DNA of 64,000 nt from Nereocystis luetkeana (taxonomy: Eukaryota; Sar; Phaeophyceae; Laminariales; Laminariaceae), in NCBI GenBank assembly GCA_031213475.1, contig JARUPZ010000013.1, positions 11,184,198 to 11,248,197 of the forward strand, in the 5' to 3' direction. Made by a program: the position numbers and the translations under genes. Shown here one piece after another: positions 12,201 to 21,800 of this stretch; position 1 is the stretch's first letter, and each line of letters starts with the position of its first letter. The notes below the pieces were generated by a model, which was not told the DNA's origin, did not search any database, and was given only the letters and a program-made list of their open reading frames with translations.

Positions 12201-15200
12201 TTCGGGAATGGTCTCTGATAGTAGACTACGTGTGTTCGGAGCGGTTACTCCCCGGGATTCGATGATCTCCAGTCGGGTTGACCAATGAAATCAGCCAGGC
12301 AAATCGAGCCAAAGCAGCTCGATCAGGAGGCCCAGCCCACACAAATAAACAATCACACATTCTGCCACAATTCCGTCAGGTATGGAAATCCAATATGTCG
12401 ACTAGTCGGCACCTCCTGGGAACAACTAGCGTGAGTCCGGCAATTCCTTATTGATTACTTAAGTCGTGCCAATTGACTGCGATATTACCTGACCTTAGGC
12501 AAAACCTCTGATTCAACCTGACTTCACGTATAACGTCCGATAGTTTCCTGAATTCCACCTTGTACCTAGCTCATTGTTTTTGTGCAATTTTCGTTGCCTA
12601 CCCAAGATTTCGGTGCGTTAGGGTATGCAGGTCAAACCTTCTCCAAGTATCGAGTGAACCCATGGACGACAAGATACGCTGGTATGCGCATCAACTAAAA
12701 TTCGACTGTATTCGATACCTAAATATGAGAGACCTGCACCTTTTTTTATGCACGTTAGGTTCGCCGCTCCACCACTGATTCTAGGTATAGCTATACGTCA
12801 CCCAACCCTACTTAGCGAATATGCCACCGATTCTAACCCGTGAGAGAAACACGTGCTACTGAGTATCCCTCGTCACGGTGCCCATGGGATACATATTCTA
12901 CTACTTCTCGGTTCTGCGCGAGTTGAATGCATATATAAACATGTTTGATCTATCTTCTCTCCCCTTGCGGCACGAAATCACCGTCTGGAATGCTGCGGGG
13001 GATGAAGGCTACGTCAGGATATCTTGCGGCTCGAGGTGTCATATCAAGTTGACTGCCGATTGTGGTGCATTCGAGACTCTTGCTGAGTCCAGCTGGTGGT
13101 AACCACAAGGCGGCTTTGAATATATTAAATGGCTTGCGTTGAGCTCCACGCGGTCTAAGGTGACCACCGTGAGCAAATTCAACAACACGGTTCACGGGCG
13201 TAGAACTGGTACCCCGTTGCAGTGTTTGGTATACTACCTTCCATACTCCTGATCCCAGCTGCTCTGTCCCTCGTAAGAAGGGCGACAAGCGGCAGGGTGC
13301 GCGTCGTACATCCGGTCTGTTAGGACTAAAACACGGAATAATCTTGGATCAAGCTGTATATTATAGTGGAGTTGCATCACGCCGGGTCCCGCCCCTTACT
13401 ACCCGCAGAGTCGGACGGCTATACCCAATATGTTGCATTGTCTGTCTTCGTCTAGGGTAATGTTCCATATTTCCTCAACAGTCTCTAGGCATGTAAACTT
13501 CAAAGCAGTTGTGGTTGTCGTTGGCTTGTGCAGGTGTTTTTCTCGTGGATCAGTCGGCCATCAACATCACAGGCAACGCGATATTTGCATACAACGAAGC
13601 GATCCGAGAGGGAGGTGAGACGGAGAACAGGACGTGTTCCAAACACGTTGATCGCATGTCATAGGATATGTAGGAGGAACATCTGGCAGTTGGCAGAGGG
13701 GAAAAATATCTGCCAATGAATACGGCGGCCGAGATTCCGAAAATGAGGCAGGATTGTCCTCACCTTCCTGCGCCAGATATCACTGCCTACTACTGTAGTA
13801 GCAAGGCATACCAGCAACGAGGCGAACACACATCAACCTATGTCTTGTGAAAAAGTCATGCCGTGCACTGGGGTACACGTCGTAGGCATTTGCAACGGCC
13901 CCGTCAGAACGCATGCGGTAGAGGTGAGATCCGCATCGCGAACGGACGAAAGAAAAAACGTAGATGTATAGCAAATGCGGTGGCTATACTGGCCGGCCGA
14001 CCGTATATTCAGCTGGTCGTCTACCCAGTATATTCGATTATTGTCTTCTCGGCCTCACCGGGGCCCCGGACCCCGGGCGTGCGCGTTGTACAATGCCCTG
14101 GGGACGGTTTCCGCTCGGACGAAAACCGAGAGAAGGGACGCCAAACTTAGCCCAAAACCGAGAGAAGGGAGCGGGTGTGTAATGGAGGGCGAACGTAGCG
14201 CGAAATTTCCGTTGCCCCTGATATTGCTGGTATCCTACCCGGAAAATATGTTTTTTGCGTGAATGACTCGGGATGGGTTCAACTTTGAAAGTTAGGTTAC
14301 AGCGGGGCAAAACTTTGTACTTTTCCCCTCTGCATTGAGATCCAACGCGAACGTGATCGTCAGCGGAGAAGGTTTCATTCCGGTTCCCATGGGCATCTTT
14401 AATATGAGGCAAGGCCGTGGGAACGAACCGACTGAGGCTGCCCTTTGCCTGTAGGAGGAAACGTATTTTAGTTTAGGGCGCATAGCTGGTTTAGGCTTGT
14501 GGAACATATTTCATAAAAGGTGTAGTGGAACTACACATGCGGCCTAAATATATCTAAGACTCTAAAATATGCCATCGTAGCATAACAATCATTTTCCGTG
14601 TGACCTACACTGTTCTATTAGGAGTAATCAAGATGATCGACTCCAGCCTTACCATCGCCACCGTGGCGCATGCGGACGAGCTTTCATCAACAAATACCTC
14701 AAGCCAAGGTATGAACAACAAAGTGGTACATGTCGAGTTTTAAACGATGCACAACTCTTTCCTTGTTGGGCACAAACTGGGAAGTGGTCAGGAGGAGGTC
14801 GGAGTTATATCAGTTTGGTTGATTGCATAACAAATACCGCCATTGGACGTTCACAGGATTTACGCTTGCTTCAAAGAATGCTCGCTCGGTGACCCTACCT
14901 GAATACGGGGGGGTAAACCTGAAACGGCTCGTGATCTACCGCGAAGAAATGTTCGCCGGATTTTGAGTTGTTTCTGCATTAATACTGCAGTTTCAATCAT
15001 ACGCAAGTCAAAAGAGGAATTTGTACATTCCTTACCTACTCTGGTTACTGGCCACATCGGGCAGCGGCCGTGCGTGGGTGCTGGTTGAAGCCGCCGGAGC
15101 ATGCCAGAGACGTACGGGGGGGTAATGGGGTTCACCGAACGCAACTGGAAGAAGCGCGAACGTGTCACTGTTCCCCGAAGACGACAGTCGGTCATCAGAG

Positions 15201-18200
15201 GTTTCAACTGGCATGACCATAACCCACGACCCTTGCCCTCGACACCCTCGCCCTGTCTCATTTCCAGCAGGTCTTACCGAGATGATAGTTTTCACCGACA
15301 ATAGGGCATTGGACAACGGCGGAGCGTTATCGATCGTGAACCCCGTCGAGTTAAACATAAGTGATGCCATATTTTCCTTTAATGCAGCCGAGTCCGGAGG
15401 AGCTGTTCGTGTGGCGTCTACATCATCAGTGACATCGAATTTTCGCCGCTGTCGGTTTGAGAGAAACAACGCCACTTTCGGGGGCGCCGTACGTTTCGAC
15501 GGGAAGGGACAGAGAACCCTTGAAGATTGTTTGTTTCAATTCAACGCTGCTGGTGAGAATTCGCCCGGCGGAGCTTCCAGTGTAGTTCCCAACCGAGTAA
15601 ACGATACAAAAACGTTGACTGGTGACAACGATTGTAGGCACGAACATTTTCCAGGCCATGCGTTTCCTATTGATGTCCTGCGGCTTCGCTCAGATCGTTT
15701 ATCAACCAAGGAGCACCTGCGTTTCCGTGAACGTTCTGAGTCTGTCAAACGGCATTTCGTACGTCATCCTGAACATCACGCGACGCCCCGCCATCCTTAT
15801 AGCGTACTTGCCTCCAATACTCGAGAGATAAATATATTTAAAGGATAAATGTGGAGGAAGATCTAGCGCAGCGTATGTGCACCAAGGCGTGACTTATGTG
15901 CCTAAGGTGACCACGTGCTCACAGTACCGCCCGCATACCGTATTTGTGGAATGCCGGCCGAATTTCCAGACGAGACGGGAGGGGCTCTGATCAACACCGG
16001 CGTCTTGAAAGTGGTAAATACAGTGTTCAAGGAAAACATGGCTATGGATGGCGGCTTGGCAGTGCAACGTCAAGACTCCGACGTTACGGTTTTGCGGAAC
16101 GTGACCTTTGACGGTAACATCCTGGGCTGCCCCGCTCAAACTTACAGCTACACCAGAGACGTGAGCACCAGTAACTGGACGTATCCTTGATTGCGTGTAA
16201 GTGTGGCAGTCATAGTCGACGTGTTTCTCCATTCGTACGCTCCACTGTATGGTGGGGGAGGCATATACCCTCAACGTGAAACGTGTACCTCGTACCAGGT
16301 ATACTGTAACGGACATAGTTACGTACATCATTAAACGTTCAGAACAATACCCTGGTGGACCTCCTTCTACAGTTCCCCTAGTGTATCTTCTCTGGTTTGT
16401 CACAGACGGACCCAAGCCATCTCCGCACTCTTCATGGGAATTTGCGCCTACACAAAATAGCTAACCTGTCGACCGTTTGTCTTGTTTCCTCTCTGCTTGC
16501 TCTCGGCAGACTACTCGTGATAGATGCCGGTTTGACCTGGAATGTGCACATTGCCTGGATGGGTGCGATAGTGACCTGAGCAACGTGACGATTGATGCAG
16601 AAACGTATCCCACATGTGAGCCGATACCCGAAGGCGTCAGGCCTTCGCCGAACGCCACCACGCTCCAAACGCTTGACATCGAGAAAGGGTACTTTCGCAT
16701 TTCTGCCGAGAGCACAATCGTGCTCGAATGCTACCTATTCAAGGCGTGCAATGGGGGTGTCGACCCTAGCGGCTACTGCGCCACCGGCTACAAAGGCCCA
16801 TGTGAGTCAGGGCAAGCCATTTGTACGCGTTTATCCTGCTTCGAGGGGTCGAATTGATACGAACACTGTCTGTAACCCACGTGGGCATGGAAGCCGTAGA
16901 AATTTGGTGCTGTGTCACGTCTGGTCACTAAGGTTAATGAGCCATGGCCATGGCCCGGGGTTATGCGGCAACGTATTCCAAAACCAGGAAACCTCGAAAA
17001 CAATGTATAACACTTAATTCCCCCCCTCTTATGTTTGACGCCGCAGATTGTGCCGTCTGCGAGGAACATTACGCACCAGGATTGGGCAGACGCTGCCAGG
17101 AGTGCTCTGAACATAGCACGGAAAGCACATGGGCGCTTTCAGCGTTGGCGGTGCTGCTGGTGGGTTCTGTGACCGTGATGTTCATCCTCTACCTTGTCCA
17201 GAATGTGGACGATGAAGCCCGCCGGGAGCAGAGCCAAGCAAGACGTTGGTGGAAGGAGAAACTGACGCGTGTCCGCGAATTTATTGCGAAGGTTGTCCCA
17301 TTGTCCGCCATCAGGATCGTCGTGGTGGTGGCTCAGATTGTTGTCCAGGTGGGTGACATCGAGGGCAGGATAGCATCTATTAGCTGTGACATGTCGCAAA
17401 GTGTTTTGATATATTCTTTCCGTGGAAAGGCAATACACTAGTCTCTTCAAAGACAGCGTGATCAAACAACAGTAGGTGTTGTTCGAGTAACGCGGAGCTT
17501 TCGCTGCAAGTGTTGGTCTATGCCGAGCCCAACCTGCACTTTTCTGCATTTTGGTCTACGACCTTAGCGATGGCATTGCAAGGCGAACACTCGACGAAGA
17601 CTGAGCGAGCCTTATCTCGACAAACGAAAACCTTCCACGAAGCCCGAAACGTGATCCGGATAACCCATCACAGCTGTCAATCTCACGAACTCAAGAGACG
17701 ACCCCTAAAGCAATCTACGGCGAACACGAACGCGCCAACCATGCAACTGTGAAGCCAAACTCAAGGACGACCTTGCGACCTTGGAATATAACTTGTGAGA
17801 ACTCAGCTAGCTAGGTGATCACCCAGATAATAGACAAAAGCGAGGATGTTGTTGTATAATTGCAAATGCCTGTGCACCATGTCTTGCTTAATCGCCCGTC
17901 ACTTGCGGCAACGTCGATGTCTACTGTCCCTCGCCGGCCAATGAACAAACCAACAATGTCCCCTGACCGACGTACCCTTGTTGTAATTGTGTCCCTCTGC
18001 CAGTTCACTGAGATCGCCGGAGCGGTGTACCCGAACCAGTACGAGAACTTTCTCTCGGGCATTTCGCTTATCAACTTCGACATCAGCTTCGTTATGTCGA
18101 GTTCCTGCTGGATCCGAATAAACTTTTACCAAAGGCTGGTGCTTGTTACTGTAGTGCCGCTGGCTATAGTAATTACGTGTGCTTGCACGTTCTTGGTAGC

Positions 18201-19017
18201 CATGAGAAGAAACCGGCATTCCGCCACAGCGCTATCTACAGTAAGGAACAAGCACCTGTCGGTCGTCTTGTTTGTCGCTTTTTTAGTGTATTCTTCCGTG
18301 TCATTCACAACTTTCCAGACGTTTGTCTGCGATCCTATGGATGACGGTAATTCCTACCTGCGTTCAGACTACAGCCTTGTCTGTAATTCGGAAAGACACG
18401 AAGCATACTTACTGTACGCTGGCATCATGGTGATCGTCTATCCGGTCGGAATTCCTGCGGTATTTGCGTTTTGGTTGGTGCGTCATCGTCGGGAACTCGA
18501 GAAGCCTGATAGGGACGAGATAGCAAGCCTCAAGCCATACAGTGCGTTGTGGGGCTCTTACAAGCCGTCATGTTACTACTATGAGATTGTAGAGTACGGT
18601 CGCCGCGTCGTGCTTACAGCAGTGGCGGTGTTTGTTCTGCCAGACACTCCTGAACAAATCGCCGCCGTGCTTTTTTCGGCGTTATTTTTCATGTTTATTT
18701 CCGAGGCTATTTCCCCATTTAGTTCGGAAGCAGAGATGTGGCTATACCGTTGGGGGAATGGCATCCTTCTGGCTAGCATGTACGTCGCCCTGCTTCTCAG
18801 CGTTGATCTCACAAGTCAGGAAAGCCGAAGTTCCTCGGCGATGACAGTCCTTCTCATTGCAGCACATATCTTCATGTTTTTTACCGTAGCTGTCCAAACC
18901 TTCCTCATGGTTAAAGGGTTATGTGCGTCCGAATCAACTAAGGAGATTCACCCCTCCCGGCGTGCCCGCGCTGTTGAAGATTGCGTCGAGAGCGAAAGAG
19001 AATACTTGGAACGTTGA
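149..19017 (+). CDS. Pmp-repeat (beta-helix) multi-pass membrane protein gene, 5' end outside window
   Basis: Seen: a chain of + strand exons whose phases join without a break: 149-232, 945-1028, 1592-1675, 4173-4256, 7042-7122, 8716-8796, 11511-11585 (weak), 13534-13614, 14622-14708, 15271-15552, 15970-16160, 16510-16801, 17047-17348 and 18004-19017. The N-terminal part is repeats with FxxN and GGA[ILV], the two signatures of polymorphic outer membrane protein (Pmp) repeats, which fold as a right-handed beta-helix. Then come a Cys-rich stretch and about eight to nine hydrophobic segments. Known: proteins of this layout are common in brown algae and usually carry a Pmp-type label without a known function. 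Inferred: a large plasma-membrane protein with an extracellular helix, perhaps adhesive or receptor-like. The start codon and signal peptide are not in the window. Exon limits rest on frame, repeat consensus and GT/AG sites only. Confidence 0.8.
945..1028 (+). CDS. Rung exon (84 bp, phase 1-1)
   Basis: Acceptor CCCACAG, donor GGGG|GTAAGG. The 28-residue rung begins GAFNLFDAS and ends FYYNTAAEEGG. FYYN fits FxxN, although the usual GN before it is replaced by GR. Phase 1 at both ends matches the neighbouring modules. Confidence 0.65.
1592..1675 (+). CDS. Rung exon (84 bp, phase 1-1)
   Basis: Acceptor CCCGTAG, donor GGAG|GTGAG. The rung begins GAFVLRFGSSLHMEGDND and ends IYHTHAGDSGG. The FxxN position reads IYHT, so it is a somewhat diverged copy, but length, phase and splice sites are standard. 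Confidence 0.65.
2611..2980. repeat. About 190-bp tandem duplication, two diverged units
   Basis: Unit 1 begins GTGCGTTATAAACGGAGCTC near 2611 and unit 2 GTGCGTTAAATACGGAACTC near 2802. Both continue with a GATA-rich stretch, a CCCGTCGA box and GGTATAGGTACGAGC or GGTTTAGGTACGAGC. A third partial copy (GATGCGTTAAATACGAATGC) lies within unit 1 near 2759. Confidence 0.55.
3561..3614. repeat. Interstitial telomere-like tract
   Basis: A G-rich run containing degenerate GGGTTA/GGGTAA units and one clean GGTTAGGGTTAG. Short two-unit pieces also occur near 6752, 7425, 9601, 19,085 and 60,045. Confidence 0.5.
4173..4256 (+). CDS. Rung exon (84 bp, phase 1-1)
   Basis: Acceptor TCTGCAG, donor GGAG|GTGAG. 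The core LDIDGNTVFHNNSAGNIGG is close to the family consensus (GNTxF, then N-S-A and GG). It contains an NNS glycosylation sequon. The start GWLFAGGDC has W where A or V is usual. Confidence 0.78.
4257..7041. other. Intron of the Pmp-repeat gene with a GC-rich pocket
   Basis: No coding exon supported. A GC-rich pocket occupies about 4980-5690; the rest shows nothing recognisable. Confidence 0.5.
4980..5690. repeat. GC-rich pocket with diverged internal repeats
   Basis: Much richer in G and C than the intron around it. The phrase CGTAGCCGA recurs at about 5138, 5228 and 5319, near 90-bp spacing, with a related CGTAGCC at 5379. A C/G-rich block near 5185-5250 is matched near 5420-5480. Long open frames on both strands are a by-product of composition. 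One would encode an Arg/Pro-rich peptide, but the two repeat copies are in different frames, which argues against coding. Confidence 0.4.
7042..7122 (+). CDS. Rung exon (81 bp, phase 1-1)
   Basis: Acceptor TCCAGCAG, donor GGAG|GTGAGA. It begins GVFRLTQTEVHIGGNT and ends VFTSNSANFQGG, a near-perfect module of 27 residues, one shorter than the 84-bp exons. Confidence 0.8.
8716..8796 (+). CDS. Rung exon (81 bp, phase 1-1)
   Basis: Acceptor CCTGCAG, donor GGAG|GTGAGA. It begins GGVFFATVSEIHLAGDT and ends LITHSSAYDGG. GD replaces GN and ITHS replaces FxxN; splice sites and length are typical. Confidence 0.75.
8985..9050 (+). pseudogene. Decayed rung exon
   Basis: An acceptor (CCAGTAG) and a possible donor (G|GTACGT) bound 66 bp that begin GVFTLDD as a good module does. 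The second half then loses the consensus in that frame, while a neighbouring frame reads SGHAVVTDVNPSS, like the expected GNxxFxxNxS region. This suggests a former exon disrupted by a small indel. It lies only 188 bp after the exon ending at 8796. It may still be spliced, since 66 is a multiple of three. Confidence 0.35.
9187..9262 (-). other. tRNA-like relic
   Basis: On the minus strand a T-loop-like GGTTCAAATCCCA and a D-arm-like GGCTTGGTAGGTT occur at roughly tRNA spacing. Anticodon and T stems do not pair, so this is not an intact tRNA. It could be a pseudogene or a piece of a tRNA-derived SINE. Confidence 0.25.
9805..10549. mobile_element. About 745-bp non-autonomous DNA element with long terminal inverted repeats
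   Basis: The left end TCAGCTGATCAAACCTCCGT (from 9805) is matched inverted by the right end (to 10,549). The match runs inward about 80 bp on each side with scattered changes, including GTGTCACC and TTGTACCTAGAAA. A TA dinucleotide flanks each end (9803-9804 and 10,550-10,551), fitting a TA target-site duplication as made by Tc1/mariner-type and related transposases. The interior (about 580 bp) has no recognisable transposase. Confidence 0.65.
10552..10655. mobile_element. 104-bp fold-back (MITE-like) element
   Basis: Arms of 27 bp at 10,552-10,578 and 10,629-10,655 are inverted copies with one mismatch (TTACGGGGGACCATAGTTAA at the left end), around a 50-bp AT-rich loop. TA flanks both ends (10,550-10,551 and 10,656-10,657). 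The left TA is shared with the preceding element. Confidence 0.65.
11511..11585 (+). CDS. Diverged rung exon (75 bp, phase 1-1)
   Basis: Acceptor GCGTTAG, donor GGCG|GTGAGA. The end, MSTNWKNQQKSTEPCGG, lines up with the consensus IxGNTxFxxNSAxxxGG at M/I, N, S/T and GG, and phase is 1-1. The FxxN core is lost (NQQK) and three codons are missing. It is either a fast-evolving or a dying module. Confidence 0.45.
13534..13614 (+). CDS. Rung exon (81 bp, phase 1-1)
   Basis: Acceptor TTGTGCAG, donor GGAG|GTGAGA. It begins GVFLVDQSAINITGNA and ends IFAYNEAIREGG; FAYN is a canonical FxxN. An NIT sequon is present. Confidence 0.8.
14622..14708 (+). CDS. Rung exon (87 bp, phase 1-1)
   Basis: Acceptor TCTATTAG, donor CAAG|GTATGA. 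It begins GVIKMIDSSLTIATVA and ends LSSTNTSSQG. Joined to the previous exon it restores GG|VI (Pmp GGA[IV]) followed by the usual S-x-L-x-I strand. The 29-residue module lacks a clear FxxN. Confidence 0.68.
15271..15552 (+). CDS. Multi-rung exon (282 bp, phase 1-1)
   Basis: Acceptor TTCCAGCAG, donor GCTG|GTGAGA. One exon holds several classical Pmp rungs in a row: FTDNRALDNGGAL, FSFNAAESGGAV, FERNNATFGGAV and the start of a fourth, FQFNAA. This is the clearest sequence evidence for the family. The fourth rung is completed by the next exon, whose first residues give FQFNAADETGGAL, which strongly supports this splice junction. Confidence 0.88.
15970..16160 (+). CDS. Rung exon closing the beta-helix (191 bp, phase 1-0)
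   Basis: Acceptor AATTTCCAG, donor GAC|GTGAGC. It begins DETGGALINTGVLKV and carries FKENMAMDGGLAV and VTFDGN, then a Cys-containing tail (CPAQTYSYTRD). It changes intron phase from 1 to 0, which marks the end of the interchangeable part. The reading frame reaches a stop about 30 bp after the donor if it is not spliced. Confidence 0.82.
16510..16801 (+). CDS. Cys-rich extracellular exon (292 bp, phase 0-1)
   Basis: Acceptor CTCGGCAG, donor CCAT|GTGAGT. It begins TTRDRCRFDLECAHCLDGCD and continues with several NxT/S sequons, then CYLFKACNGG and GYCATGYKGP. The Cys spacing suggests a small disulfide-knotted module between the beta-helix and the membrane. Joined to the next exon it gives GYKGPYCAVCEEHY, a motif usual just before the membrane part of such proteins. 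Confidence 0.8.
17047..17348 (+). CDS. Cys-rich stalk and first transmembrane exon (302 bp, phase 1-0)
   Basis: Acceptor CGCCGCAG, donor CCAG|GTGGGT. It encodes CAVCEEHYAPGLGRRCQECS, a short polar stretch, a strong hydrophobic helix (WALSALAVLLVGSVTVMF...), a charged cytoplasmic-looking loop rich in R, E and Q, and a second hydrophobic stretch (IRIVVVVAQIVVQ) that runs into the next exon. Confidence 0.82.
18004..19017 (+). CDS. C-terminal multi-pass membrane exon with stop (1,014 bp)
   Basis: Acceptor CTCTGCCAG at phase 0; TGA at 19,015-19,017. It begins FTEIAGAVYPNQYENF, completing the membrane stretch of the previous exon. At least six further hydrophobic helices follow, around YQRLVLVTVVPLAIVITCAC, LSVVLFVAFLVYSSVSF, LLYAGIMVIVYPVGIPAVFA, VVLTAVAVFVLP, AAVLFSALFFMFI, GILLASMYVALLLSV and MTVLLIAAHIFMFF. 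Conserved-looking features are FVCDPMDDG...LRSDYSLVC, YPVGIPA and YYEIVEYGRRVVL. The tail is short and charged. The open frame extends 144 bp upstream of the exon; the acceptor was chosen because it gives continuity. Confidence 0.88.
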   Translation, partial: FTEIAGAVYPNQYENFLSGISLINFDISFVMSSSCWIRINFYQRLVLVTVVPLAIVITCACTFLVAMRRNRHSATALSTVRNKHLSVVLFVAFLVYSSVSFTTFQTFVCDPMDDGNSYLRSDYSLVCNSERHEAYLLYAGIMVIVYPVGIPAVFAFWLVRHRRELEKPDRDEIASLKPYSALWGSYKPSCYYYEIVEYGRRVVLTAVAVFVLPDTPEQIAAVLFSALFFMFISEAISPFSSEAEMWLYRWGNGILLASMYVALLLSVDLTSQESRSSSAMTVLLIAAHIFMFFTVAVQTFLMVKGLCASESTKEIHPSRRARAVEDCVESEREYLER

Positions 19018-20260
19018 TGCACACGTTTGTGAACCGCCCACGTGGTGAAAAACACTGCTAGTTGAAAATGTAGCCGTTTGCCAGGTTAGGGTTAGTGTCT
19101 AAAGGGTAGCGTAGGTGGTTGGATAGTGCCACGGTGAATTCCTATGAACTTGTAGCTAACTTCGACGTTGTGGTTCGCGACGTACTGCAGTTGCCCGATA
19201 CGGTCGAGGGCACATCATGCCGACGGTCATACGGGGTTGTGCGGAGTTAGGGTATATGTTCGACTGTAAAAAACGAAGGGTGGTCGATTTCAAGGGAACG
19301 CAAGTTATGATATATTCCCTTGTAGACCGACCTCTAGTCGTGTCCCTGAGCATCCACGTGATTCCATGGGAACGATCATATCGTGGAATGTCCAATGCAA
19401 TCTATGAAATATCCTCTCCTACGTTGTAGACTAAAGGCGTTCAACCTCCTCGCAGTCCGAAAAATCGTACTTCGAAACGAGCTTGATTTGAGTCATAGCA
19501 CGGTATGGGTGGTAGTGCTGACGCTACCAGATCAACAGTTTCCTTGCTTTCGTGTTTGGGGGTTGGAAGTGTTTTCCGTTAATTTTCGGCTTTGAATTGT
19601 TTCAAACGTTTTGTGGGACACGGCACTATGGTATTAGTTGTATGAGAAGCACTCAATAGCCGTAGTTCCACGGGGTTGTTTGCACCGAGGCCGGCCACCG
19701 TGGTAACTCCGCTATATTTTTCGGGCGGGACACAGCCATCACACGTTTCCCGCAGGGGGGTTGGTGCGGGAGCCGGTCACCAAGACATTGTCGTTCGGGG
19801 GCATAGATGCATGCCACCTATGAGGCCCATCGAGTTCATGCATGGGGTGATTAGTTCGAACTCGGGCAGTTTTCACACTTTTCAGAATCCGAACAACGAG
19901 ATTCCGAAGGTGCCTACTTGGACACGTGAACCGCTGTGAGGGATGTACGCTTGAGCTTAACACACTCAGCGCTCTGATGTGAAGCGATTATCGGGGTTGG
20001 GACGATTTGTTCCCTCTGGAACCACCTCTATCATGAAAATGATTTTTTTTATCAGGAGACACGAAGACCGCGGGTTGCATTGCCCGGGCGTGAGCAACCT
20101 CTACTGAAGTTCGGGGCATTGCAGTACAGGGCCAAGCCACCAGCGTACGTCGGCTGAAATACTGTCAGCGATCTGCTACCGAACCTTTTCAGCGGGAGGT
20201 TTGGCACGGGAACTGCCGACCCTATGGGTTGTGACGGTGCTGCAAAAACAAATCACGGCT
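19018..20260. other. Intergenic, no feature seen
   Basis: Downstream of the first gene. A single GTTAGGGTTAG occurs at about 19,084. No polyadenylation signal stands out and no coding similarity is recognised. Confidence 0.5.
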
Positions 20261-21800
20261 GTATATTTCAAAAGGTAACGTTGTAGCAACAATACGTGGA
20301 AGGACGGGATAAACGTTGTGGTGTTTGCCGGCGATTATGTGCAGGGCGGGACGGTATTAAGTGGTGATTATGAGGTAAATTTTTTCTGGCCGGAAGGGTA
20401 GAGACGGTACGTCGGAACGTATTGTTTTCAAGAGAGGGGGTAATAATTTCGAGCGTTACCTAGCTAGTGTCATGACGGAAAGAGACGGAAACAGCCATCG
20501 GGAAAATTTTATTTGGTGGCAACGGGAGTAGGTTTTCATCCCAAAACATTTTTTCAGAGGAAGGGATCGTAACTTCACGCGGGATTGTTTTTTCTTGGCA
20601 GGAAGAGATGGGGATTAAGTATTTTCTGAACGGGAAGGGAGGACATGACCCAGGGGGGAACACGTTTCTGGCGGAAAAAAATGTCAATCCCCAGCGGAAA
20701 ATAATTTGATGGTGGCAATGCATCGTAAGCAGTTTCGCTTCTAGGCGGAGAGGGGTGTCATTGTTCAGAGGGGTAGGTTTTCATGACGGGAAAGGATGGT
20801 AACGATATATGATCTGGACGAGAAGAGATGGTGATATACGAAAGGTAATTTTTTTTTCATCGAGGGAGAATGGTAGGGGAATATATTTGTAACGTGGTTC
20901 ACAAGTAAGTGGTTGAGCAAGCTGCTCGTCCCCGAGCCATTGATGCCGGGTTCGTTGCCCCCCTTGTTGACGTAAGCTATTGACCCTTACGCCGTGGAAA
21001 GTCTCTTGAGCACGGCGCCACTTCCCTATCTTGCCCTGTTTATTGCCCGTGAACTATTTCATATCGATACACCGGGCGCGTGTTCTGTGTCCTGCCAATG
21101 TTAGCTCCGCACTTGATTGCCTTGCCAGTTGGGAGTTGTGGTATCCGCTACCTCGAGGCTGACTCTGCTACGTTCGTGACGGTATTGCTACCAGGGTGTG
21201 TGGGTCCAGCGTTCCGCTGGAAGCACAGCCGTGGTTGGGCACGCCCGGACTCTACATTTGTGCATGGGTGTGTGTGGTTACCCGAGGCGTTGTGCATTGT
21301 GCGGTGGTAGCTGGCTGTGGCAGGTGTTGACGGACGGGGAATATATGTCGTGGCCTAACGGGGTCGATACTGGTATTGATTATACACACGTAGGTACTCA
21401 TGCTCATCTGCAAGCAATATCGAGACGGGAATTTGGGCAATCACGAACATATCGTTCGTGAGACGGGACAAATATCTGCCGCAGGGAATATTTTTTTGTC
21501 GGAAAGGGACGGTGAGCGAAGTTCTTATTGGTGGCAAAGGACTGAATTGTTCGGCGGGGGGTATTTCGGAACGGGAGGGGACGGGGTTGGGGTATATTTT
21601 CGCGACTGGAAGGGACGGCCGTTTGCGATGGTGCATATTTTCATCGACCGGAAGGGAAGGATATTAATCATTTTATTTGCTGCAAGATACATCAAATTTC
21701 GGGGGTGATTTGTTCTTGACCGAACAGGACGGTCTGGTGTGGTGTGTAATGTCGTATTAATGGTAATTTCCGTCGGAAGATAACTTCTTAACGGGAAGGA
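20260..21800. repeat. Field of degenerate short repeats (GGGAAGGGACGGT type)
   Basis: A motif near CGGGAAGGGACGGT followed by a T-rich run recurs at irregular 30-85 bp spacing, for example near 20,390, 20,475, 20,557, 20,632, 20,785, 20,820, 21,495, 21,570, 21,610, 21,650 and 21,795. It is interrupted at about 20,880-21,450. This looks like an old, much diverged minisatellite. Confidence 0.4.

Noticed and set aside
12300-12378. Possible decayed rung exon (INNHTFCHNSV)
   Set aside because: The phrase fits the consensus, but the frame demanded by the acceptor contains a stop and the donor would be in the wrong phase.
13888-13925. Short segment ending GAG|GTGAG
   Set aside because: 38 bp, not a multiple of three, with no module motif.
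15032-15475. 147-codon minus-strand open frame
   Set aside because: Antisense shadow of the multi-rung exon on the plus strand.
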